A DNA stretch of 64,000 nt from an uncultured Eubacterium sp. (GCA_944385025.1 CALWVQ010000034.1:1-64000), one strand, 5' to 3'. Numbered from the stretch's first letter, positions 43,969 to 53,278 are shown. The notes: generated from the letters alone by a model not told the origin. Numbers and translations: made by a program.

Positions 43969-45462
43969 ATGGAATTGTGTAAAGATTTTAAAACAATGTG
44001 TTTGAATGAGAATAGGGAGAGAATAACAGAAAATATCGATTTGGATTTTCAGGAAAATATTCCTCAGTATCTTGATGATATTGAGAAAGTTATCAGGTGC
44101 AGTACTAAAGGTGTTGTAACGAATTACGAACTTAATCAAGGTAAAATAACCATTCACGGAAAAGTGATGATTTATCTTACATACCTTAACTGTGACGGCG
44201 TTATTTTGTCTAATACGTTTGAAGAAGAATTTTCAAAACCTGTTAACTGCAACTGTCAGGATGAGATTACAAGCGCAAGGATTTGTCTTAATAACAAATA
44301 TTGCAATTTCAGACTTGTTAATCAGCGCAGAATTGACATCCATACTGCCTTGGGCGCAGTTATTTGGGTTTATTGCAAAAACAACGGTTCTTATATGTCA
44401 AATTGTGAAAACGCTTTTTTGAGGCGTTGTGATATACAGTGTCTGAACAGCCGACAGTCAGGAATTTCAAATATTGATTTTGATGAGACCTTTACTATTG
44501 CGAATACCGATTTACCGATTAAAAATATTATCAATACTTTTTGTGTATGTTATGTTGATGACAAAAAAATAATTAAAGATAAGATGCTTGTTAAACTAAA
44601 AGTTGAATTATCAGTTTTATATTCTGATAACGATAATAGTCTGGAAAAAGCTTATCATTCGTTTTCTTTATCAAAAATTATTGATGTTGATGACTGTGAT
44701 GAAGAGAGCAATGCTTTTATTAACGCCAGAATATCAAATATTTATGTTAAGTCAAAAGCTGATTCAAATAACAAGCTTTGCGAGGTGGAAGCCGTTGGTA
44801 ATGTTGCTGTTGATTATCAGCTGATGAATGCTGAAGATGTTGAATTTGTAACGGATAGTTATATGTGTAAATACAGCACCAATTTGACAAAAGACAGAGT
44901 TATGCTTAAAAAGTCTCCGGTTTATTATTATAACGACAGGTCAGATGAAATTACGTTTGACTGTGATAAAAGTATTATTGAGGTTGCAGATCTTAAAGCA
45001 TCAATAGTTAATACTGAAGTTGAGAATTCCAAACTAAAAATATCTGTAAAACTTTCTTTTTTGTTTTTTGATGACGAGTCTCAACTTTGCTACTGCGAAG
45101 AAATAAAGGATATTGTTTTTTCACTTTGTGACGGTGATTATGACGGCGAGGGAGTAGCAAATCTGTTAAGCTATGATTTTGTAATAAAAGGAACAGACAA
45201 AATCTTGCTGCGTGTAAGTTATATTTATAGTGCGTATCTTTATAAACAGGAATATGTTGACTATATAACCGATATTGAAGCAAGTGAGGAAAACAGCGGC
45301 GTAAATCTCCCACAGCTTACACTTTATTTTGCCGATAAGAATGAAGACGTTTGGGATATAGCTAAAAAATTTTCAACTGATATGAGTTTAATTATGTCGG
45401 AAAATAATTTGACCTCCCAAATTATTCAAAATAAAACGGTACTGATTGTACCCGGAATGTGA
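43969..45462 (+). CDS. sipL: SpoIVA-interacting protein SipL (SPOCS and LysM domains)
   Basis: The 497-residue protein has SPOCS/DUF3794-type beta-rich domains over most of its length, for example around residues 30-120 and 175-265. It ends in a LysM domain (from about 448: LTLYFADKNEDVWDIAKKFS, ending in NKTVLIVPGM). This is the architecture of Clostridioides difficile SipL, which binds SpoIVA and is needed for coat placement. The direct linkage to spoIVA supports the call. It has many Cys residues. GGAG precedes the ATG at 43969. Confidence 0.85.
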   Translation: MELCKDFKTMCLNENRERITENIDLDFQENIPQYLDDIEKVIRCSTKGVVTNYELNQGKITIHGKVMIYLTYLNCDGVILSNTFEEEFSKPVNCNCQDEITSARICLNNKYCNFRLVNQRRIDIHTALGAVIWVYCKNNGSYMSNCENAFLRRCDIQCLNSRQSGISNIDFDETFTIANTDLPIKNIINTFCVCYVDDKKIIKDKMLVKLKVELSVLYSDNDNSLEKAYHSFSLSKIIDVDDCDEESNAFINARISNIYVKSKADSNNKLCEVEAVGNVAVDYQLMNAEDVEFVTDSYMCKYSTNLTKDRVMLKKSPVYYYNDRSDEITFDCDKSIIEVADLKASIVNTEVENSKLKISVKLSFLFFDDESQLCYCEEIKDIVFSLCDGDYDGEGVANLLSYDFVIKGTDKILLRVSYIYSAYLYKQEYVDYITDIEASEENSGVNLPQLTLYFADKNEDVWDIAKKFSTDMSLIMSENNLTSQIIQNKTVLIVPGM

Positions 45463-45475
45463 GGTTAATCAAAGT

Positions 45476-46951
45476 ATGAATAACAGTATTTATAATGATA
45501 TTTCCAAAAGAACAAACGGCGACATTTATATCGGCGTAGTTGGTCCTGTAAGGTCTGGTAAATCTACTTTTATAAAGAGATTTATGGATACTCTTGTTCT
45601 GCCGAATATTTCAGACGAGTACGTAAGAGAAAGAGCGCAGGATGAGCTTCCACAATCAGCAGCGGGAAGAACGATAATGACAACCGAGCCTAAGTTTATA
45701 CCTGAAGACGCTGTTGAGCTTGATATGGGCGAAGGTATGAAAATGAAAGTTCGTCTTATTGACTGCGTAGGTTATATTGTTCCAAGCTCGGTGGGATATA
45801 TCGAGGAAAATCAGCCGCGTATGGTTATGACCCCTTGGTATGACGAGGAAATTCCTTTTAATATGGCTGCAGAAATAGGCACCAAAAAAGTAATTACCGA
45901 ACATTCAACAATCGGTCTTGTAATTACAACTGACGGCTCAATCGGTTCTATTCCGCGTGAAGAATATCAGGAGGCAGAAGAAAGGGTAATAGATGAGTTA
46001 AAAGCCCTTGATAAGCCCTTTGTCGTGCTTATGAATTGCGTTGAACCTGAGTCACAAAGCGTCATAAAACTTTGCAGTGAACTTACGGTAAGTTATGGGG
46101 TACCTGTAATTCCTGTAAACTGTCTTGAACTTACTGAAAAAGAAGTTAATAATATTTTGTCTGACATTTTGTATGAATTTCCTGTGAGCAACGTGGCTAT
46201 TAATTATCCGTCGTGGATAAACGGACTTGAGAAAAATCATCAAATCAGGTCGTCTATTTATGATTGCATAAAGGATAATGTATCCAATATAAGCACAATC
46301 AGAAGTATGGCTTCATTTGCCGACGGAATCAAGAAAAATGAATTTATTGACGATGTCTCTGTTTCAGAACTTGATCTGTCTACCGGTAAAGTGACCATGA
46401 AATTTTACGTTGACAGCAAGTACTTCTATCAAACTCTCTCGGAAAGCTGCGGCGTAACAATTAATGATGAAAAAGATCTGATGGACAGTTTTGTCAGTCT
46501 CATTTCAATGAAAAAGGAGTATGAAAGATTTTCAAAAGCGCTTAAAGACGTGGAAGAAACAGGCTACGGTATCGTTATGCCTGATAAGAGCGAACTTTCA
46601 CTCAGTGACCCCGAGATTATGAAACAGGGCGGAAGGTACGGCGTAAGACTGAAAGCTCAGGCACCGTCAATCCATATGATAAAATGCAATACCTTTACAG
46701 AGGTTGCACCTATTGTAGGCAGTGAAAGTCAGAGTCAGGAGCTTGTTATGTATCTTCTTAAAGAATTTGAGGAAAACCCGTCAGATATTTGGAATACCAA
46801 TCTGTTTGGAAAATCACTCCACGAGATTGTAAATGAAGGACTTAACAACAAACTTTACCGTATGCCTATTGACGCCCGAAATAAGTTCAGAGAAACTATT
46901 GAACGCGTAATCAATGAGGGATGCAACGGACTCATCTGTATTATTCTGTAA
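45476..46951 (+). CDS. spoIVA: Stage IV sporulation protein A
   Basis: The 491-residue length matches Bacillus SpoIVA (492). The N-terminus has the NTP-binding loop GPVRSGKST from residue 23, then the TEPKFIPEDAVEL region and the IDCVGY switch. The C-terminus, which binds SpoVM, is conserved (NEGCNGLICIIL). SpoIVA polymerises with ATP on the forespore surface to form the coat basement layer. The start ATG 45476 has GAGG 11 bases upstream; a frame to 45446 lies inside sipL. Confidence 0.96.
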   Translation: MNNSIYNDISKRTNGDIYIGVVGPVRSGKSTFIKRFMDTLVLPNISDEYVRERAQDELPQSAAGRTIMTTEPKFIPEDAVELDMGEGMKMKVRLIDCVGYIVPSSVGYIEENQPRMVMTPWYDEEIPFNMAAEIGTKKVITEHSTIGLVITTDGSIGSIPREEYQEAEERVIDELKALDKPFVVLMNCVEPESQSVIKLCSELTVSYGVPVIPVNCLELTEKEVNNILSDILYEFPVSNVAINYPSWINGLEKNHQIRSSIYDCIKDNVSNISTIRSMASFADGIKKNEFIDDVSVSELDLSTGKVTMKFYVDSKYFYQTLSESCGVTINDEKDLMDSFVSLISMKKEYERFSKALKDVEETGYGIVMPDKSELSLSDPEIMKQGGRYGVRLKAQAPSIHMIKCNTFTEVAPIVGSESQSQELVMYLLKEFEENPSDIWNTNLFGKSLHEIVNEGLNNKLYRMPIDARNKFRETIERVINEGCNGLICIIL

Positions 46952-46952
46952 A

Positions 46953-46985
46953 AGTAAAAAGGTCGCATTTAATGCGACCTTAAAA
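46953..46985. terminator. Bidirectional terminator after spoIVA
   Basis: GGTCGCAT and ATGCGACC form an 8-bp stem, extendable with A-T pairs, around a TTA loop (46959-46981). The A run upstream gives a good T tract on the minus strand for the converging DUF1294 gene. Confidence 0.8.
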
Positions 46986-46986
46986 T

Positions 46987-47283
46987 TTAAGCAGTTATAA
47001 ATTTGCAGTAAATCAAGAATAAAAAAATAATTTGAAGAAGAATTATCAGAGGGAGACCAATTATAAATTTTGAGTGCTGTGTCTTGTGGCGTATTAAAAT
47101 CATAGTTATGAATTCAAACAAAGAGCCACCCAGCAGTGCAAGAAGTATCAGAGTTTTTTCTGAAATACGCCGTTTTCCTCTTATGGCACGTATTTTATCT
47201 GTCAATGTAACAACAGATGCAATAATATTTAATACTGCAAGATATGCAAGCACCGCATGAAAAACTGTAATTTGCGAAATCAT
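46987..47283 (-). CDS. DUF1294 family small membrane protein
   Basis: The 98-residue protein has the DUF1294 pattern: an N-terminal helix with Asn, then TDKIRAIRGKRRISEKTLI, the glycine pair ALLGGS, the RHKT segment, and a final hydrophobic helix. The function is unknown. It starts at ATG 47283, overlapping the stop of the upstream zinc-ribbon gene (ATGA), so the two are co-translated. Confidence 0.88.
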   Translation of the reverse strand: MISQITVFHAVLAYLAVLNIIASVVTLTDKIRAIRGKRRISEKTLILLALLGGSLFEFITMILIRHKTQHSKFIIGLPLIILLQIIFLFLIYCKFITA

Positions 47284-47567
47284 TTGAATTCTTTTAATTC
47301 TTTTAAATCTTTTTCGCTGATGTCCTCTCTGTTTCCGCTTTTGAAGTCATCACCCACATTTTCATCAACGGTAAAAACTGACGCACAGTTAGGACATACC
47401 AAAAAATACACCGTATTGCAGTCAATAAGGGGAAGCCGAGGTACTAATTCTCTCTTATAATTAGAAAATACACCAAACTCAACAAGTTTGGAACAGTGCG
47501 GACAGTTTAAAAGATATGTATTTCCTCTGGATTTAACTCTTCTTGAGTTGCCGATTTTGTATTCCAT
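47280..47567 (-). CDS. Zinc-ribbon domain protein
   Basis: The 95-residue protein has two Cys pairs, C22-x2-C25 and C58-x2-C61, framing a beta hairpin, in the manner of the zinc-ribbon_15 family. A charged C-terminal tail follows. The start ATG 47567 has GGTG upstream; the open frame extends to 47612, into the divergent gene's promoter region. Function unknown. The stop overlaps the start of the DUF1294 gene. Confidence 0.75.
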   Translation of the reverse strand: MEYKIGNSRRVKSRGNTYLLNCPHCSKLVEFGVFSNYKRELVPRLPLIDCNTVYFLVCPNCASVFTVDENVGDDFKSGNREDISEKDLKELKEFK

Positions 47568-47612
47568 AAAAATCACCATTTCTATATTACAATAAAACAA
47601 GGGAGTGTTCAA

Positions 47613-48779
47613 GTGTATAAAAAAATAATTTGTCTGTTTTTAGCTTTAGCTGTTTTATTGTCATTTGCGGGCTGTGCCGCGGCTGTAAAGCAAAGCAGTA
47701 ATGAGGATCAAGAAAAAGAATATGTCAGCGCTGTTTGGCTTACATATTACGAACTATCAACATTTATTAAAGATAAGGAAGAAGAGGACTTTAAAAAATC
47801 AATTACGAAGGCGTTTAAAGAACTAAAATCAAACGGCTTTAACAGGGTTACCGTTCAGGTTAGACCTTATGCAGATGCTTTTTACAAGTCACAATATTTT
47901 CCTATGAGTGCATACTGCACGGGCGTTCAAGGCGAAGAACTTTCGTATGACCCGCTGACAATAATGGTTGAAGCAGCGCATAAATACGATCTCTTTTTTG
48001 AGGCGTGGATTAATCCGTACAGGGTAAGTACCACCAATGAATTTGACAAGCTTTCCGACAACAATATGGCACTGAAATGGAAAGATACAGATAATCTTAT
48101 TGTGTGTGACAGCGGAATCTTTTTTAATCCTGCCAGCAGTGAGGCAAATGAACTTATCGTAAACGGGGTAAAGGAGATTGTAAGCAACTATCAAGTTGAC
48201 GGCATTTGCTTTGACGATTATTTTTATCCGTCTTCCGATAAAGATATTGATAAGTCAAGCTATGAAACTTATACGAAAAACGGAGGAAAACTTGCTCTCG
48301 AGGATTTCAGGCGTAATAATGTAAGCGAAATGGTAAAAAGCGTTTACAACGCAGTTAAAGAAATAAACAGTAATGTCACTTTCGGTATAAGCCCTGCTGC
48401 CGATGTTGAGCACAACTATAATTCTCTATATGCCGATGTTGAGCTTTGGGCAAATGAAGAAGGGTATGTTGATTATCTTTGTCCCCAGATATATTTTGGT
48501 TTTCAAAACGAAAATCAGCCGTTTATGAAAACAACAAAAAGGTGGACAGAAATGACTAAGTGCGACCTTTACGTTGCGTTGCCTCTTTACAAATCGGGAG
48601 AAGAAGATGAATTTGCAGGGGACAGCGGCAAAAAAGAGTTTGTTGATAATAACAACATTATTGCAAGGCAGATTACTTATTTGTCAAAAATTAATGAAGT
48701 CGACGGATTTTATATCTTTTCTTACAGCTTTCTAAAAGACAATGATGAGTGTAAAAATCTTTATTCCGCAATGCAGTAA
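47613..48779 (+). CDS. Glycosyl hydrolase family 10-like (GHL10) lipoprotein
   Basis: The 388-residue protein has a signal peptide ending in SFAGC, so it is a likely lipoprotein anchored at Cys21. A PF02638-type barrel follows: VSAVWLTYYELSTF, then NRVTVQVRPYADAFYKSQYFP, the EAWINPYRVS block and the DGICFDDYFYP block. Related proteins cleave peptidoglycan-like or other glycans, but the substrate here is not known. The start is GTG 47613 with AAGGGAG. Its last 19 bases overlap mtaB on the other strand. Confidence 0.88.
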   Translation: MYKKIICLFLALAVLLSFAGCAAAVKQSSNEDQEKEYVSAVWLTYYELSTFIKDKEEEDFKKSITKAFKELKSNGFNRVTVQVRPYADAFYKSQYFPMSAYCTGVQGEELSYDPLTIMVEAAHKYDLFFEAWINPYRVSTTNEFDKLSDNNMALKWKDTDNLIVCDSGIFFNPASSEANELIVNGVKEIVSNYQVDGICFDDYFYPSSDKDIDKSSYETYTKNGGKLALEDFRRNNVSEMVKSVYNAVKEINSNVTFGISPAADVEHNYNSLYADVELWANEEGYVDYLCPQIYFGFQNENQPFMKTTKRWTEMTKCDLYVALPLYKSGEEDEFAGDSGKKEFVDNNNIIARQITYLSKINEVDGFYIFSYSFLKDNDECKNLYSAMQ

Positions 48780-50044
48780 TCGTCATTAAAGTCGGTAATT
48801 TTAACCTCTTTGGTAACACCTATTAGGTTTTCATCGCTGTACGTTCTTACAGGCAGGTAGTTTTTTGTGTACCCCTGATATATTTTTGGTGCAATTTCAT
48901 TTTCAAAAAGCACGCTGACAGTTTTTTCTACAAGCTCTTTGAGATAGGATGATCTTATCTTTTGAGTCTCCTCTATCATAATTTGAGCGCGCTTTTCTTT
49001 TTCGGATTTAGGGACATCATCGCCTTTTTCAGACGCTCTTGTCCCTTTCCTTTCACTGTATGGAAAAACGTGTACCTTTTCAAATTTAACTTTTTTAACA
49101 AATTCAAGACTTTCTTTAAAGTCGTTGTCACTTTCCTGATGAAATCCCACCATAACGTCTGTGGTAAGACTTGCGTCGTCAAAAGTTTTTCTGAGCTTAT
49201 TGCAAAGCTGATAATACTCATCCGCTGTGTAATGTCTGTTCATATTTTTTAGAGTTTTGTCACATCCGCTTTGCAATGAAATGTGAAATTGCGGACAGAA
49301 TTTTTCGATTTTAGCAAGACGTTGAATTATGTCGTCAGTGATGTGATCAGGCTCAAGGGAACCCAGCCTTACTCTTTCAATTCCTTTTGTATTTGCACAA
49401 ATCTCAACAGCGTCAACTAAATCAAAATCTTCTCCTTTGCCGTATGCGGACAGGTTTATGCCTACAAGCACAATTTCCTTGATTGAGTTGTCAGCAAGAT
49501 TTTTAACTTCCTTTTCTAAATCTTCAAGTGATTTTGAGCGTACTCTGCCTCTTGATTTAGGTATTATGCAGTACGAACAAAATCTGTCGCATCCGTCTTC
49601 AATTTTAACAAAAGCTCTGATTCTCTCGTTAAAATCAGTTATTGAGCAGTCCCAAAATTTATCGCCTTTTTTATGCTCATCAATAAGGATCGTTCTGTTA
49701 TTTTCGGTGATATGTTTGTTTATCAGGGATAAAATATCACCGTCGTTTTTGTTAGAAAAAATTATGTCTGCTTCTATAAGCTCTTTTGCCTCTTCGGGAA
49801 AAGCCTGGGGCATACATCCTGTAAGGATAACGGTTGAATTAGGGTGCTTTCTTTTAAATTTTCTAATATTCTGTCTTGTTTTTTGGTCTGCAGTTGCAGT
49901 TACAGTGCAGGAATTAACAATATAATAATCAGCCTCTTTGTCCGGCGAAACTATTTCAAAACCTGCATTTTTCAGCAGTTCGCTCATATATTCTGTTTCG
50001 TACTGATTTACCTTACAGCCCAAAGTATAAAAAGCGGCTTTCAT
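48761..50044 (-). CDS. mtaB: tRNA (t6A37) methylthiotransferase MtaB
   Basis: MtaB converts t6A37 to ms2t6A37. The 427-residue protein has the N-terminal UPF0004 Cys residues (TLGCKVNQYET, NSCTV, TGCMPQ), which bind one cluster. The radical-SAM C-x3-C-x2-C is in GCDRFCSYCIIP, and a C-terminal TRAM domain completes it. KVNQYE marks it as MtaB rather than MiaB or RimO. The end overlaps the converging lipoprotein gene. Confidence 0.94.
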   Translation of the reverse strand: MKAAFYTLGCKVNQYETEYMSELLKNAGFEIVSPDKEADYYIVNSCTVTATADQKTRQNIRKFKRKHPNSTVILTGCMPQAFPEEAKELIEADIIFSNKNDGDILSLINKHITENNRTILIDEHKKGDKFWDCSITDFNERIRAFVKIEDGCDRFCSYCIIPKSRGRVRSKSLEDLEKEVKNLADNSIKEIVLVGINLSAYGKGEDFDLVDAVEICANTKGIERVRLGSLEPDHITDDIIQRLAKIEKFCPQFHISLQSGCDKTLKNMNRHYTADEYYQLCNKLRKTFDDASLTTDVMVGFHQESDNDFKESLEFVKKVKFEKVHVFPYSERKGTRASEKGDDVPKSEKEKRAQIMIEETQKIRSSYLKELVEKTVSVLFENEIAPKIYQGYTKNYLPVRTYSDENLIGVTKEVKITDFNDDYCIAE

Positions 50045-50072
50045 ATGATTCTCCTTAATGTTTTTGATGATT

Positions 50073-50090
50073 ATAACAAATTTTTGTTAT
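50073..50090. promoter_or_regulatory. Palindrome between divergent mtaB and dacF-like genes
   Basis: ATAACAAA-TT-TTTGTTAT is a perfect 8+8 inverted repeat in the 85-base divergent intergenic region. On the minus strand it overlaps TATAAT, the likely mtaB -10. It may be a shared operator, but the sequence is AT-rich. Confidence 0.35.
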
Positions 50091-50129
50091 TATTACAACA
50101 TTTATGCAATACTATTTATTGGTGATATT

Positions 50130-51263
50130 ATGAAAAGAATTGTTATATTTTTACTGTCGTTTTCAATATTTTTGATTACTCCCACAACTGTATTTGCCCA
50201 AGAGAAAGATACAGAGATTAAAGTAAAATCGAGTATCCTTATGTGCCTTGACAACGGTCAGGTGCTTTCGGAGGAAAACGCTTATGAGCATCTTTCGCCA
50301 GCGTCAGTTACAAAGGTTATGAGTATCCTTTTAATTATGGAAGCACTTGATACTGGTAAAATCAGCCTTGATGATATGGTTGCCGCCAGCGAAAATGCAG
50401 TTTCTAAAGGAGGCTCGCAGATTTGGCTTGAGGTAGGAGAGCAAATGAGTGTAAATGATTTGCTTAAAGCTGTTATTATCGCATCTGCAAACGATGCCTG
50501 CACGCTTCTTGGTGAGTATATTGCAGGCAGCGATGCAGCTTTTGTAGATATGATGAATGAAAAAGTAAAAGAACTGGGTTTGAAAGATACACATTTTGAA
50601 AACAGCACCGGTCTTGACGATACGGTAACTAATCACTATTCCTGCGCCTACGATATTGCCGTTATGGCTAAAGAGGTAATGAAATATGACCTTGTTAGGA
50701 AATACTCAACTGTTTGGCTTGACAGCTTGAGAAACGGAGAAACAGAGTTAAACAACACTAATAAACTCATTAACAAGTATGACGGCATAACAGGACTTAA
50801 AACGGGTACAACTTCAAATGCCGGTTTCTGTCTTTGTGCTACGGCTACAAGAGACGGAATGAGTCTTGTTTCTGTTGTATTAGGTGCTGACACAAGTGAC
50901 GACAGATTTGATAAATCCACACAGCTTCTTGATTACGGATTTGCCAACTACAAACTTGCAAAAATCGAAATCGACGAAACGAAGCTGACAGAAATTAAGA
51001 TAAAAAACGGAGTTGTGAAAAAAATAACGCCTGTTGCACAAAATACCGATAGTGTGCTTGTTGATAAATCAGCACAGGAATTTGAGTATGAATACAAAAT
51101 TAAAAGTGAGGTAAAAGCTCCGATCAAAAAAGGTGATGTAATGGGTGAAATGATAATTAAAAACGATGATAAACAGATTGCATCAGTAAATGTTGTTGCC
51201 GACAGGGATGTGAAAGCCACTAATTTTGCCTATTTATTCAAGCAACTGCTCAAATACATATAA
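50130..51263 (+). CDS. D-alanyl-D-alanine carboxypeptidase (DacF/PBP5-like, S11)
   Basis: The 377-residue protein has a signal peptide (cleavage near VFAQ) and the three penicillin-binding motifs: S59-x2-K62 (SVTK), S119-A-N121, and K224-T-G. A C-terminal beta domain follows. It trims pentapeptides of cell-wall peptidoglycan; in Bacillus subtilis DacF does this in spores. The start is ATG 50130 with GGTGA; the upstream frame to 50058 covers the promoter. It is read alone. Confidence 0.93.
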   Translation: MKRIVIFLLSFSIFLITPTTVFAQEKDTEIKVKSSILMCLDNGQVLSEENAYEHLSPASVTKVMSILLIMEALDTGKISLDDMVAASENAVSKGGSQIWLEVGEQMSVNDLLKAVIIASANDACTLLGEYIAGSDAAFVDMMNEKVKELGLKDTHFENSTGLDDTVTNHYSCAYDIAVMAKEVMKYDLVRKYSTVWLDSLRNGETELNNTNKLINKYDGITGLKTGTTSNAGFCLCATATRDGMSLVSVVLGADTSDDRFDKSTQLLDYGFANYKLAKIEIDETKLTEIKIKNGVVKKITPVAQNTDSVLVDKSAQEFEYEYKIKSEVKAPIKKGDVMGEMIIKNDDKQIASVNVVADRDVKATNFAYLFKQLLKYI

Positions 51264-51270
51264 GAAAGTA

Positions 51271-51299
51271 TTGAACATTTTACAAAAATAGTGTAGTAT
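51271..51299 (+). promoter_or_regulatory. Sigma-A promoter for pgi
   Basis: TTGAAC (51271-51276) and TAGTAT (51294-51299) are 17 bases apart, 55 bases before the TTG start. Confidence 0.55.
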
Positions 51300-51354
51300 A
51301 GTTGATTAATGGATGGATTTTATCCGCAATTTAGTTAGAACTGAGGCGATTATT

Positions 51355-52701
51355 TTGGCAATTAAGTTTGTTAGCGACCATGCAGAGCATCTTGTTTCAG
51401 CAAATGAGATCAAGGCCATGGAAGAAAAAGCAGTATCAGCTATGGATACACTTCACAATAAAACAGGCGAGGGCAGCGACTTTTTAGGTTGGGTTACCCT
51501 TCCTACCGACTATGATAAAGATGAATTTGAACGTATTAAAAATGCGGCAGAATATATCAAGAAAAATGCCGACGTGCTTGTTGTAATCGGCATCGGTGGT
51601 TCATATCTCGGTGCAAGAGCAGTTATTGAGGGCCTTACTTCACCTAACTATAACTGCTTGAAGAAGGATACTCCTGATATTTACTTTATAGGTAATTCTA
51701 TCAGCCCTGCAATGCTTAACGAGGTTGTAAGTCTTTGCGAGGGCAAGGATATTTGCGTAAATGTTATCAGTAAGAGCGGCACAACAACAGAGCCTGCTAT
51801 TGCGTTTAGAGTTTTCCGCGATCTCGTCAACAGCAAATACAGCAAGGAAGAAGCTGCAAAGAGAATTTTTGCAACTACAGATAAAGAAAAGGGAACTCTT
51901 AAAAATCTTGCTGATGAAGAAGGATATGAAACTTTTGTTGTTCCTGATGACGTCGGCGGAAGATATTCTGTTCTTACAGCTGTTGGACTTTTACCTATTG
52001 CAGTTGCAGGTATTGATATTGATGAGCTTATGGCAGGCGCAAGAGAGGCTCAAAGCGCTTATAACGAAAAAGATATTGAGAAAAACGATGTTCTCAAGTA
52101 TGCCGCTGTTCGTAATCTCTTCTACAACAAAGGCAAAAAACTTGAGTGTTTTGTTTCATATGAGCCTTGTATGGCAATGTTTAACGAATGGCTCAAACAA
52201 CTTTTTGCAGAGAGCGAAGGTAAGGATGGCAAAGGACTCTATCCTGTTTCCTGTATTTTCTCAACAGACCTTCATTCAGTGGGTCAGTTTATTCAGGAAA
52301 GCGGTTCTTCCCTTATGTTTGAAACCGTCGTTAAGTTTAACCAGCCTGTAAACGATTTCGTTATTACAGAGCAGGAGGGCAATATAGACGGTCTTAATTT
52401 CCTTGCAGGCAAGACAATGAGTTTTGTTAATGAAAAGGCAAGACAGGGCACTCTCCTTGCTCATACAGACGGCGGGGTAGGTAATCTTGTAATCGAATGC
52501 GATACTCTTTCTCCAAAAGATTTTGGCTATATGATTTATTTCTTTGAAAAGGTTTGCGCTGTGTCAGGATATATTCTCGGCGTTAACCCGTTTAATCAGC
52601 CCGGAGTTGAAAGTTATAAGAAAAATATGTTTGCTCTTTTGGGTAAACCGGGCTATGAAAAGGAAAAAAATAGTCTTGAAAAACGTCTTGGCATATGTTA
52701 A
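51355..52701 (+). CDS. pgi: Glucose-6-phosphate isomerase
   Basis: Pgi interconverts glucose-6-phosphate and fructose-6-phosphate. The 448-residue length is standard for Firmicutes. It has [23 protein letters not shown], the [14 protein letters not shown] signature and the C-terminal [12 protein letters not shown] with the catalytic Lys. The start chosen is TTG 51355, 8 bases after GAGGCGA; the frame is open upstream to 51313 but without a ribosome binding site. The next gene starts 40 bases later. Confidence 0.95.
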   Translation: MAIKFVSDHAEHLVSANEIKAMEEKAVSAMDTLHNKTGEGSDFLGWVTLPTDYDKDEFERIKNAAEYIKKNADVLVVIGIGGSYLGARAVIEGLTSPNYNCLKKDTPDIYFIGNSISPAMLNEVVSLCEGKDICVNVISKSGTTTEPAIAFRVFRDLVNSKYSKEEAAKRIFATTDKEKGTLKNLADEEGYETFVVPDDVGGRYSVLTAVGLLPIAVAGIDIDELMAGAREAQSAYNEKDIEKNDVLKYAAVRNLFYNKGKKLECFVSYEPCMAMFNEWLKQLFAESEGKDGKGLYPVSCIFSTDLHSVGQFIQESGSSLMFETVVKFNQPVNDFVITEQEGNIDGLNFLAGKTMSFVNEKARQGTLLAHTDGGVGNLVIECDTLSPKDFGYMIYFFEKVCAVSGYILGVNPFNQPGVESYKKNMFALLGKPGYEKEKNSLEKRLGIC

Positions 52702-52741
52702 GATGTAATTGACAATAAAACACCTTTGGAGGAATTTTAAT

Positions 52742-53158
52742 ATGATCAAACTTATCATAGGTAATAAAGGCGCAGGTAAGACCAAGAAACTGATTGAGCA
52801 GGTAAATGCCTGTGTTGAGGCTTCTGACGGCAACGTTGTTTGCGTTGAAAAAGAGCCTAAGCTTACATATGATGTATCTTCTAAGGCTAGACTTCTCGAA
52901 ACAGAAACTTACCTTATCAACGGTCATAAAGCTTTTTACGGTTTTCTTGCCGGTATTTGTGCAGGCAACTATGATGTTACAGATATTCTTGTTGATGCCA
53001 CTTTCAAAATCGTTGGCAGAGAGTATGAGAAACTTCCTCAGTTTTTCGAGATGCTTTCAGAGCTTGCTGAAGCATCAGACGTAAACTTCTATTTCACTAT
53101 CAGCTGTGATAAAGAAGACTTGCCTGTTGAGATTTTTGACTACTGTGAAGAAATGTAA
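52742..53158 (+). CDS. Small P-loop NTP-binding protein, unknown function
   Basis: The 138-residue protein starts MIKLIIGNKGAGKTKKL, a clear P-loop. It has a possible Walker B in DILVDATFKI and little else of a known domain. Similar clostridial proteins are often labelled twitching-motility protein PilT, which is not justified here because the size and the rest of the sequence do not fit. GGAGGA precedes ATG 52742. It follows pgi and ends at a strong terminator. Confidence 0.85.
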   Translation: MIKLIIGNKGAGKTKKLIEQVNACVEASDGNVVCVEKEPKLTYDVSSKARLLETETYLINGHKAFYGFLAGICAGNYDVTDILVDATFKIVGREYEKLPQFFEMLSELAEASDVNFYFTISCDKEDLPVEIFDYCEEM

Positions 53159-53167
53159 CAACAAAGT

Positions 53168-53200
53168 ACGGGATTGCGAAAGCAGTCCCGTTATTTTTTT
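53168..53200 (+). terminator. Terminator after the P-loop protein gene
   Basis: ACGGGATTGC and GCAGTCCCGT form a 10-bp stem (one G-T pair) with a GAAA tetraloop, followed by TATTTTTTT. Confidence 0.9.
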
Positions 53201-53209
53201 AATTTACTA

Positions 53210-53238
53210 TTGACAAAGGGCAACCTAATATATATAAT
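53210..53238 (+). promoter_or_regulatory. Consensus sigma-A promoter for yceD-rpmF
   Basis: TTGACA (53210-53215) and TATAAT (53233-53238), spaced by 17 bases, are a perfect match to consensus, as expected for ribosomal protein expression. Confidence 0.88.
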
Positions 53239-53278
53239 ACTAAAGTGCTAGTGCGAGTTAGCGCATTGAGGTGGTTAA

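Noticed and set aside
52742..53158. PilT twitching motility ATPase
   Set aside because: Only the P-loop matches; the protein is far too short and lacks the secretion-ATPase motifs.
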